This document shows, piece after piece, positions 32,863 through 37,466 of a stretch of 37,466 nt of DNA. The DNA is from a virus, in the IMG/VR virus record IMGVR_UViG_3300045996_000364, positions 1-37,466 of that record. One strand, written 5' to 3'. The position numbers and the translations under genes are program-made. A model generated the notes under the pieces. The model worked only from the letters and a program-made list of their open reading frames with translations, was not told where the DNA came from and ran no database searches. How positions within the stretch are numbered: position 1 is the stretch's first letter; each line of letters opens with the position of its first letter.

Positions 32863-33146
32863 TGTTAATGTCACAAGACGACTTAGAAAACTTCTGCCCC
32901 GGTATAGTTGATGAAATTGAGCGCTTCCTTCAAGAAAAGTACAAGGGCAAGAATGAGGCGGTAATCTATGCGCTAGGTGAAATACTTCACAACCGATTAG
33001 AAGTTGCGGACCTAGAGCTTGAAGAAAAAGGTGCTGTTGTTGCTACTCTCATTAGTGGTTTCGTAGAGCTAAATGAGGATGCCTTAGCTGCTCATAGGCA
33101 GATTCAAAAAATCATTCGTGAACAAAAAGCTGGTACTGTTCATTAG
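32862..33146 (+). CDS. Hypothetical helical protein, 94 aa
   Basis: This 94-residue, mostly helical acidic protein (LENFCPGIVDEIERFLQEKY) starts by TAATG overlap with the kinase stop; a second ATG two codons on is possible. Nothing catalytic is visible. It is the last gene of the rightward early-type operon, followed by a new promoter. Confidence 0.75.
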   Translation: MLMSQDDLENFCPGIVDEIERFLQEKYKGKNEAVIYALGEILHNRLEVADLELEEKGAVVATLISGFVELNEDALAAHRQIQKIIREQKAGTVH

Positions 33147-33149
33147 TTC

Positions 33150-33158
33150 TGTTATAAT
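33150..33158 (+). promoter_or_regulatory. Extended -10 promoter, start near a codon ATG
   Basis: TGTTATAAT is an ideal extended -10 (TGn plus TATAAT); the -35 area is poor. Transcription should start at about 33165, the first base of the next frame's ATG. A short palindrome, AATCAT-TAC-ATGATT (33156-33170), covers the -10 end and that ATG. Confidence 0.65.
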
Positions 33159-33170
33159 CATTACATGATT
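33156..33170. repeat. Palindrome over -10 and ATG
   Basis: Six-base arms AATCAT and ATGATT flank a three-base centre. The position relative to promoter and start codon mirrors the larger palindrome at 34778-34810. Confidence 0.5.
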
Positions 33171-33422
33171 GAGAAACCCCAACCGGAAAGCAGCGAAGTT
33201 TTTACTATGTCTAACGGTGAAAAGATTCGCATAGAGTTTGACCGCATTTTCATCTATAAATCTGCTCAAAAGGCTAGCCAAACAATTGTTGAGCTAGGTT
33301 ACGCTCCTGACACAGAAACCATTAACTTGGATATATCTTTTGAAGCCTTTGATGAAAAGTACCAAGCTAATCGCAAAGCTTGGAAAGAGTATTGGGCTGG
33401 TCAACATAATTCCCTCTATTAA
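33165..33422 (+). CDS. Hypothetical protein, 85 aa (or 71 aa from internal ATG)
   Basis: This 85-residue protein has two possible starts: ATG at 33165, which would be leaderless given the promoter 7 bases upstream, and ATG at 33207 (MSNGEKIRIEFDRIF), preceded by a purine-rich GCGAAG. The shorter form begins at a well-formed strand, so I lean slightly to it. The rest is mixed alpha/beta with YAPDTETINLDISFEAF and a Trp-rich end. Function unknown. It separates the metabolic genes from the virion genes. Confidence 0.65.
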   Translation: MIEKPQPESSEVFTMSNGEKIRIEFDRIFIYKSAQKASQTIVELGYAPDTETINLDISFEAFDEKYQANRKAWKEYWAGQHNSLY

Positions 33423-33439
33423 TTCTACTTGAACTAAAG

Positions 33440-33464
33440 TATACTCTCCGTTCTTAGCTAAGAA
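33440..33464 (+). promoter_or_regulatory. Putative -10 with palindrome at +1
   Basis: TATACT (33440-33445) is followed by the perfect 14-base palindrome TTCTTAGCTAAGAA (33451-33464), which starts about where transcription would. GGAG (33467-33470) and ATG (33479) follow. No good -35 at 16-18 bases, so the promoter itself is uncertain. Confidence 0.45.
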
Positions 33465-33478
33465 TTGGAGATTTATAC

Positions 33479-33991
33479 ATGGCTGGTGTTAAAGCAAGAA
33501 TTGACGTTAGCGTTTCTGCTGTTCAGAGTGGTTCTGCGGACCTAGGTACGCCCACTATGACTGCGGCGGCTGCTAAGTCACTATTAACAACCGAGGGTAC
33601 AAGTACTGTTAATGAAACAGATGTACTCTTTTCTGATGCACGTACTATCGCTGCTTCAGGCACAGACGACCTTGACCTTCGTGGCACACTTCTAGACGCA
33701 TTTGGTGCAACCATCAACTTCGCAGAAGTTATTGCAATCTACGTTGAGGCTTCTGGTACAAATACTAATAACGTTATTGTTGGTGCTGCTGCTTCCAACC
33801 AGTTCGTCGGTCCTTTTGGCGCTGCTACCCATACTGTTGCTCTTGCTCCCGGTGAGGCTTTCCTTGTCACGAACAAGAACGGTTGGGCTGTAACTGCTGG
33901 TACTGGCGACCTTCTACGTATTGCTAACTCTGGTGCTGGTACTTCAGTGAAGTACAACATCATCCTAGTTGGTCGTACTGCTGCTGCTTAA
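33479..33991 (+). CDS. Virion structural protein (head or fibre decoration type), 170 aa
   Basis: This 170-residue beta-rich protein reads TIAASGTDDLDLRGTL, then TNNVIVGAAASNQFVGPFG, and TAGTGDLLRIANSGAGTSV near its end. I recognise this pattern from a widespread phage family annotated as structural or hypothetical; its exact place in the virion is not fixed. Ala/Gly/Thr content and lack of Cys fit a capsid or fibre component. It has its own upstream signals, GGAG at good spacing, and a terminator behind it, so it is made as a single-gene unit, probably in quantity. Confidence 0.78.
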   Translation: MAGVKARIDVSVSAVQSGSADLGTPTMTAAAAKSLLTTEGTSTVNETDVLFSDARTIAASGTDDLDLRGTLLDAFGATINFAEVIAIYVEASGTNTNNVIVGAAASNQFVGPFGAATHTVALAPGEAFLVTNKNGWAVTAGTGDLLRIANSGAGTSVKYNIILVGRTAAA

Positions 33992-34016
33992 CAGTTAAAC
34001 GTACTTTGAACTCATT

Positions 34017-34048
34017 AGAGCGCTGCCTTTTGGTGGCGCTCTTTTTTT
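34017..34048 (+). terminator. Rho-independent terminator
   Basis: Stem AGAGCGC (34017-34023) with GCGCTCT (34036-34042), a small internal mismatch and inner CC/GG pairs, then TTTTTTT to 34048. It closes the unit of the 170-residue structural protein. Confidence 0.88.
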
Positions 34049-34075
34049 AGCTATTATTCTATTGATTTTAGGCGT

Positions 34076-34099
34076 ACAATTCTTGGTTTGGAGAATTGT
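34076..34099. promoter_or_regulatory. Inverted repeat over -10-like box and RBS of the protease gene
   Basis: Perfect eight-base arms ACAATTCT (34076-34083) and AGAATTGT (34092-34099) flank TGGTTTGG. The left arm overlaps a -10-like TACAAT (34075-34080); the loop end and right arm contain the ribosome binding site GGAG (34090-34093). It could block transcription when bound or translation when folded. The -35 is weak. Confidence 0.5.
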
Positions 34100-34102
34100 T
34101 CT

Positions 34103-34762
34103 ATGTTCAAGAAATTGCTAGCGGCACTGGTTGCATTAGCCGCATTGGGGTCTACTCCCGCTTTAGCGGCCTCTACCCCTATTAATCCCGAATTATCTGC
34201 TGAACTTCCGCCTTTTCTAAAATCTCCACCTAAGGCTAATATCAACATCTTTGCAGTTCGTTTAATCCGTTGTGGTAATTCCTCTGGCACTGCTTTCTAT
34301 ATCGACTCTAAAGGTATCTTCGTGACTGCTTACCATGTTTCCGAAGAAGAAAGATGTTTTGATATAGCAACTGGCGATGAACTTAAAGCTTACCATAGCG
34401 ATAAGAAAAACGATTTTGCTCTACTAACTCTTGATAGTAAAGGTGACGGTCGTACCTTAGATATTAGCTGTGCGGGTTTCAAAACTGGTAAGAAGTATTA
34501 CACTCTTGGTTGGGCTAATGGTTACAACTTAGTCCTATATGAGCTTACTGCTACTGGTAAGTATACTGGTTCAAATTTCACCCTAAGTGGGACTCCCGCC
34601 CCCGGCTTGAGGGAACTTAAAGGTGTTCTGATTCCCGGTATGTCAGGTGGGCCTATTATAGACCCTGATACTTGGCGTGTGGTTGGTATCAATAATGGAA
34701 CTAAGGCTTGGCACACTGCTTGGTCTAGAGAACTTAAAGACACTACCCTCTGCCGTAAATAG
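34103..34762 (+). CDS. Secreted trypsin-like serine protease, 219 aa
   Basis: The protein starts with a Sec signal peptide (FKK, hydrophobic LLAALVALAALG, cut after ALA at residue 22), then a chymotrypsin/HtrA-like fold. The catalytic triad is His78 (FVTAYHVS), Asp104 (KKNDFALLTL) and Ser171 (PGMSGGPIID), with oxyanion Gly169-Met170. Four cysteines (57, 85, 123, 217) could form disulfides, fitting an exported enzyme. ATG 34103 is preferred over TTG 34088 because GGAG lies ten bases before it. There is no PDZ domain. It lies among virion genes but has its own terminator upstream and promoter-like element, as cargo genes do. It could act in the periplasm on host or phage proteins. Fold and triad are clear; the target is unknown. 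Confidence 0.85.
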   Translation: MFKKLLAALVALAALGSTPALAASTPINPELSAELPPFLKSPPKANINIFAVRLIRCGNSSGTAFYIDSKGIFVTAYHVSEEERCFDIATGDELKAYHSDKKNDFALLTLDSKGDGRTLDISCAGFKTGKKYYTLGWANGYNLVLYELTATGKYTGSNFTLSGTPAPGLRELKGVLIPGMSGGPIIDPDTWRVVGINNGTKAWHTAWSRELKDTTLCRK

Positions 34763-34763
34763 T

Positions 34764-34792
34764 TTTACTTGTTTCGTGTTATAGCTTATACT
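34764..34792 (+). promoter_or_regulatory. Promoter ending at a start codon (leaderless candidate)
   Basis: TTTACT (34764-34769), 17 bases, TATACT (34787-34792). The predicted transcription start, seven bases on, is 34799, the A of the next gene's ATG. No ribosome binding site precedes that ATG. Confidence 0.65.
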
Positions 34793-34810
34793 CATAGTAT
34801 GAGCTATAAC
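34778..34810. promoter_or_regulatory. 33-nt palindrome covering -10, start site and start codon
   Basis: Fifteen-base arms GTTATAGCTTATACT (34778-34792) and AGTATGAGCTATAAC (34796-34810) pair along their whole length with one G-T wobble around a CAT centre. It is the longest inverted repeat I found here. As DNA it would be a strong dimer operator; as RNA only the right half would be transcribed from the predicted start. Confidence 0.75.
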
Positions 34811-35149
34811 CTTAAAATCACCGTACACAATAACCGTGACTATGAGCAGCCCTTCATTCTTAAGGATGATGCTGGCGTTGTTATCGACCTTACTGGTTGT
34901 AAGCTGTCATTTGGTTATGGAACTACAACCAAAGTTCTTGGAACTCATATCACTAGTGGGGGTGCTGCTAATCTGTGCATCTTTATCACTAACGCAGTAG
35001 CGGGTGAATTCAAGCTAGTGCTCCCCCATGCAGTTCTCAAGACACTCTCCCCCGGCATTTATGAACATGACCTAGTACTTATCGGTACTGACAACAAGAG
35101 AACCGGCATTTGGGCTGGTCAGATGGTTGTCAAGAAAGGTCTTGCATAA
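34799..35149 (+). CDS. BppU-N-like fibre/baseplate accessory protein, 117 aa
   Basis: This 117-residue beta-sandwich-like protein follows the pattern of BppU N-terminal / phage fibre-associated domains: F-x-L-K-D-D-x-G-x-x-x-D-L-T-G near residues 20-34 and PGIYEHDLVLIGTDN near the end (family G-x-Y-x-x-D-L). ATG at 34799 is chosen over an upstream TTG at 34769, which lies in the promoter. The stop overlaps the next start (TAATG at 35149), so the two genes form a unit. Probably part of a fibre or its attachment. Confidence 0.72.
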   Translation: MSYNLKITVHNNRDYEQPFILKDDAGVVIDLTGCKLSFGYGTTTKVLGTHITSGGAANLCIFITNAVAGEFKLVLPHAVLKTLSPGIYEHDLVLIGTDNKRTGIWAGQMVVKKGLA

Positions 35150-35619
35150 TGCCTATTGAACCTATGACTCTCAACATCAGGCTCGACCCTGAAACGCCAT
35201 TCGTTCTTTCTGGTGGCAACCTTACCAACGTCAACCTTCAGCTTAATCCTTCGATTAGCGGAGCCGTAGCTTTGACAGGCCCCAAAGGCGACCCTTCTTT
35301 CAAGGGTATTGGTGGATTCGTAGGTGGTATCCCACTTGCTGACGAACCAGTTGTTGTAGGTATTGCACCTTACGACCTAACTTTTACTCTATCCGAATGT
35401 AAGTCAGAAGCTTTAGTAGCTGCTACTGCCATTACGGTGTTCAAGATTAAGTGTGAAGGTATTGAAATTGGTACCATTACTTATGGTGCTGGTGCGACCG
35501 TAGGAACTGTTGCTTTTACTGACAGTACGGTGGCTAAAGGTGAGCTTGTTACCATCGTTGCTCCCACAACTCCTGATGCTACATTAGCTAACATCACTTT
35601 CTTGCTAGCTTCTGCCTAA
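35149..35619 (+). CDS. Phage fibre-like protein with GPKGDP motif, 156 aa
   Basis: This 156-residue protein starts MPIEPMTLNIRLDPETPFV at the TAATG junction; an upstream start at 35110 is out of keeping with that coupling. It has a short collagen-like GPKGDP near residue 45, then a beta domain with TFTLSECKSEALVAATAITV, IGTITYGAGATVGTVAF and VTIVAPTTPDATLANITF. I have seen the last pattern in many phage fibre-associated proteins (IGTITFAAGAT / PDATLADI). A virion or fibre role is likely. Confidence 0.7.
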   Translation: MPIEPMTLNIRLDPETPFVLSGGNLTNVNLQLNPSISGAVALTGPKGDPSFKGIGGFVGGIPLADEPVVVGIAPYDLTFTLSECKSEALVAATAITVFKIKCEGIEIGTITYGAGATVGTVAFTDSTVAKGELVTIVAPTTPDATLANITFLLASA

Positions 35620-35625
35620 GTTTTT

Positions 35626-35634
35626 TGTTAGAAT
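35626..35634 (+). promoter_or_regulatory. Extended -10-like promoter
   Basis: TGTTAGAAT fits TGn plus a near-consensus -10 (TAGAAT); no convincing -35. The predicted start is near 35641, just ahead of a 12-base palindrome. Confidence 0.5.
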
Positions 35635-35643
35635 ACTTCCTGA

Positions 35644-35655
35644 TATCTATAGATA
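35644..35655. repeat. Perfect palindrome at the 5' end of a fibre transcript
   Basis: TATCTATAGATA is a 12-base perfect palindrome right after the predicted transcription start and before AAAAGGAA, the ribosome binding site of the next gene. Confidence 0.5.
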
Positions 35656-35671
35656 AAAGGAATATATTCAC

Positions 35672-36052
35672 ATGGCTGCAATTTCAGACTATTTTGAGAC
35701 AGAGATTTTAGAGTGGGCTATGACCACTAATGCTGTCACTCGGCCTACCGCGTGGCACGTTGCTCTGTTTACTGCTGCTCCTTCTGATTCAGGTGGTGGT
35801 ACAGAGATTTCAACTGGCGGTTATGCCCGTCAATCGGCAACATTTACTGTTACAGGAAACCAAGCAGATAATGATGCTGTTATTGACTTCGTTTCTTCAG
35901 GTGATTGGGGCAACATTACCCACGTTGGTATTTTTGATGCTTCAACTGGTGGAAACCTCTTATGGCATGGCGCACTAAGTACTGCACGTGACCCCGCTTC
36001 AGGTGACACGGTTCGCTTTGCTGCTGGCGCTCTTGTTGTTTCACTAGACTAA
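35672..36052 (+). CDS. Gp80-like tail fibre-associated protein, 126 aa
   Basis: This 126-residue protein closely follows a common phage family, often annotated as tail fibre protein or Gp80-like: N-terminal amphipathic helix (ISDYFETEILEWAM), TAWHVALFTAAPSD, GGYARQSATF, WGNITHVGIFDASTGGNLLWHGAL, and ASGDTVRFAAGALVVSLD. It has its own promoter-like element and AAAAGGAA ribosome binding site, and a terminator follows. Role in the virion probably near the tail tip or fibre; family recognition is from memory. Confidence 0.8.
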   Translation: MAAISDYFETEILEWAMTTNAVTRPTAWHVALFTAAPSDSGGGTEISTGGYARQSATFTVTGNQADNDAVIDFVSSGDWGNITHVGIFDASTGGNLLWHGALSTARDPASGDTVRFAAGALVVSLD

Positions 36053-36077
36053 CAATCACTAGCGAACGTTACATTAA

Positions 36078-36108
36078 GGGCGTCGGTTTTTTAATCGACG
36101 CCTTTTTT
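36078..36108 (+). terminator. Rho-independent terminator
   Basis: Stem GGCGTCG (36079-36085) with CGACGCC (36096-36102), lengthened by G-T and A-T pairs, followed by TTTTTT (36103-36108). It separates the Gp80-like gene from the last two genes. Confidence 0.9.
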
Positions 36109-36131
36109 ATTTAGAGGAATATTAGCGAACC

Positions 36132-36350
36132 ATGGATGATGCAGAAGTAGAAGCACTAAAGCGACAAGTACATGCTTTGCGTAAGCAAATGGTGTTCTTC
36201 GACCATTGGCACAACACTGTTTGCTCACCTTGGTACAAGAGGCTTTGGTGGTTTGCTCAAGGCTTTCGCTTGCACTCGTTAGGACGTTGGTACCGCGCTT
36301 CATGGAATGAAAGTGCATCCAAGTACGAGGGAAATAAGTATGGCGACTAA
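36132..36350 (+). CDS. Small aromatic-rich hypothetical protein, 72 aa
   Basis: This 72-residue protein has an N-terminal acidic then basic helix (DDAEVEALKRQVHALRKQM) with coiled-coil spacing, then a stretch very rich in Trp, His, Tyr and Arg (HWHNTVCSPWYKRLWWFAQGF). AGAGG lies 14 bases before the ATG. Its last 11 bases overlap the start of the following fibre gene, suggesting coupling. It could be a small membrane-surface peptide or assembly partner; no family recognised. Confidence 0.62.
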   Translation: MDDAEVEALKRQVHALRKQMVFFDHWHNTVCSPWYKRLWWFAQGFRLHSLGRWYRASWNESASKYEGNKYGD

Positions 36351-37466
36351 GCTCTTTCTCCGCGATGCCAAGACTAACGCCATAGGTGTGTTCCGTGACC
36401 TATCCACAACAGCCGGTTCAGGTGTCGCACCGCTTGGTGAAATTAGTACAACTGCCAGCGGCACAGAAATACAGTGGAAGAATAACGGGCAAACCGAACT
36501 ACTTGAGTGGATATCAGGAAGAGTACCGGCAGGGGGATTCACTCTTTCTGGTACAATGACGTTCAGCATTTGGGCGCGTGAAAGCAACATGAACGCTAAC
36601 TGCGGCGCTCGCGCAAAAGTGTTCAAGCGGACTGCTGCGGGTACTGAAAGTCTTCTTGGTACTTTTAATGATGGAGTAGAGTTCGGTACAGGACCGGGTG
36701 AATTTGTGTGGACAGGCACCCCGACTTCAACTTCGTTTGCCGAAAATGACCGAATTATCGTTCGCTATTATATTACAAATATTGGTACAATGGCGGGTGG
36801 TTTTCTTTGTTCGCTGGACTATGGCGCTCCTGATGCGTCACAGGGCGATAGCTTCTTTCAAATCAATGAAACTGTTACTTTTAAGCCCGAAGATGTTATC
36901 CATGATGCTGCCGCTACTCTTAGTGGTACTGGTACTCTTGATGCAGATGCTACGGTCGTCACCCCTTCGGTTATACACTCGGCAGAAGCTACCCTAGCTG
37001 GTACAGGCTCTATCCCTACTCAGAGCCTCATTATCATTAAACCAATTGCTTCTACTCTTAGTGGCGTTGGTAATGTTAGTGCTGACCTAACTATTGTCGC
37101 ACCGCCACAGACTCTTTCTGCTGAGGCTTCTCTAGCTGGTGCTGGTAGCATTACAGCGCCGGTAACAATTGTGGCACCGGTTGCTTCAACATTAAGTGGT
37201 GCAGGAAGTGTTACAGCTAGTGCTAATCTTCGTGCAAATATCGCAGCAACACTTGCTGGCGCTGGTACACTCGACGGAGCTATAACAAATATAGTAAGTA
37301 TTTCGGCTACGCTTACAGGTAATGGTACTCTTAATGCTGCTACTATAGGTACCGATGTTATCTCTGCTACCCTAACGGGAAGTGGAACTATTGACGCCGA
37401 AGTTAATATTGTAGTTCCAATTGCTGCTACCTTAGCTGGCGCTGGCGCTGTTAGTGCCGACCTACA
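36340..37466 (+). CDS. Repeat-containing fibre-like protein (cut by window edge)
   Basis: The frame from ATG 36340, with GAGGGA as ribosome binding site, stays open to the right edge (375 codons visible). Residues 1-187 form a beta-rich N-terminal domain with three spread Cys/Trp sites, resembling a jelly-roll head or fibre domain. From about residue 190 there are nine degenerate repeats, 16-25 residues apart, built on [A/S]-[T/S]-L-x-G-x-G-x-[L/I/V], e.g. ATLSGTGTL, ATLAGTGSI, STLSGVGNV, ASLAGAGSI, ATLTGNGTL. Such regular Gly/Ala/Thr beta repeats suit a long fibre stalk. It is the last visible gene of the fibre region. The distal, receptor-binding end is outside the window. Confidence 0.8.
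   Translation, partial: MATKLFLRDAKTNAIGVFRDLSTTAGSGVAPLGEISTTASGTEIQWKNNGQTELLEWISGRVPAGGFTLSGTMTFSIWARESNMNANCGARAKVFKRTAAGTESLLGTFNDGVEFGTGPGEFVWTGTPTSTSFAENDRIIVRYYITNIGTMAGGFLCSLDYGAPDASQGDSFFQINETVTFKPEDVIHDAAATLSGTGTLDADATVVTPSVIHSAEATLAGTGSIPTQSLIIIKPIASTLSGVGNVSADLTIVAPPQTLSAEASLAGAGSITAPVTIVAPVASTLSGAGSVTASANLRANIAATLAGAGTLDGAITNIVSISATLTGNGTLNAATIGTDVISATLTGSGTIDAEVNIVVPIAATLAGAGAVSADL

Noticed and set aside
36060-36130. Repeated TAGCGAAC at 36060-36067 and 36123-36130
   Set aside because: Eight bases on either side of a terminator, with no symmetry or further copies; too short to support as a site.
36698-36997. Alternative plus-strand frame inside the repeat fibre gene
   Set aside because: Leu/Met-rich shadow of the Gly/Thr repeat codons; the longer frame with clear repeats and ribosome binding site is the real one.

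Overview
The window is part of the genome of a tailed double-stranded DNA phage with a long non-contractile, lambda-like (siphovirus) tail. The evidence is a complete packaging, head and tail cassette: small and large terminase, portal, scaffold, HK97-fold capsid, connector proteins, tail tube, a frameshifted G/GT-type chaperone, a 1336-residue tape measure, and M/L/K/J-type tail-tip proteins. A Gram-negative host is indicated by a two-component spanin pair (inner-membrane coiled coil plus outer-membrane lipoprotein) next to a GH24 lysozyme. I see no integrase or clear lysogeny repressor, no tRNA and no CRISPR array here. Genes are tightly packed, with many ATGA and TAATG junctions.

Layout. 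The organising point is a divergent promoter region at about 30.46-30.51 kb. Leftward from it (minus strand) run a ParB-like protein, a membrane protein, a small Cys-rich protein and a winged-helix protein. A consensus promoter (TTGACA-17-TAGAAT, 28880-28908) follows, then terminase, portal and scaffold. The major capsid gene has its own promoter, a hairpin over its ribosome binding site and a strong terminator. Connector genes follow, then the major tail gene with its own extended -10 promoter, chaperones, tape measure and tip proteins, including a 2211-residue I/J-like protein. A separate promoter (TTGTCT-17-TATAAT, 6181-6209) serves endolysin and spanins. Further left on the same strand lies DNA metabolism: a DEDD-type nuclease with a zinc ribbon, two small proteins, PhoH, a DnaB-like helicase, a pair of small related proteins and a primase cut by the left edge.

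Rightward from 30.51 kb (plus strand) come a UvsW-like helicase, a dNMP kinase and small proteins. From about 33.15 kb there are short, separately controlled units for virion or fibre proteins and a secreted trypsin-like serine protease. The last gene, a fibre-like protein with degenerate repeats of roughly 20-25 residues, is cut by the right edge.

The least ordinary features are three. Promoter-plus-palindrome units recur in the right arm, one of them a 33-nt palindrome covering both the -10 box and the start codon. A phage-encoded Sec-exported serine protease sits between its own control signals. The tail chaperone needs a -1 frameshift but has no textbook slippery heptamer. All functional calls are from reading motifs and gene order; no database search was possible.
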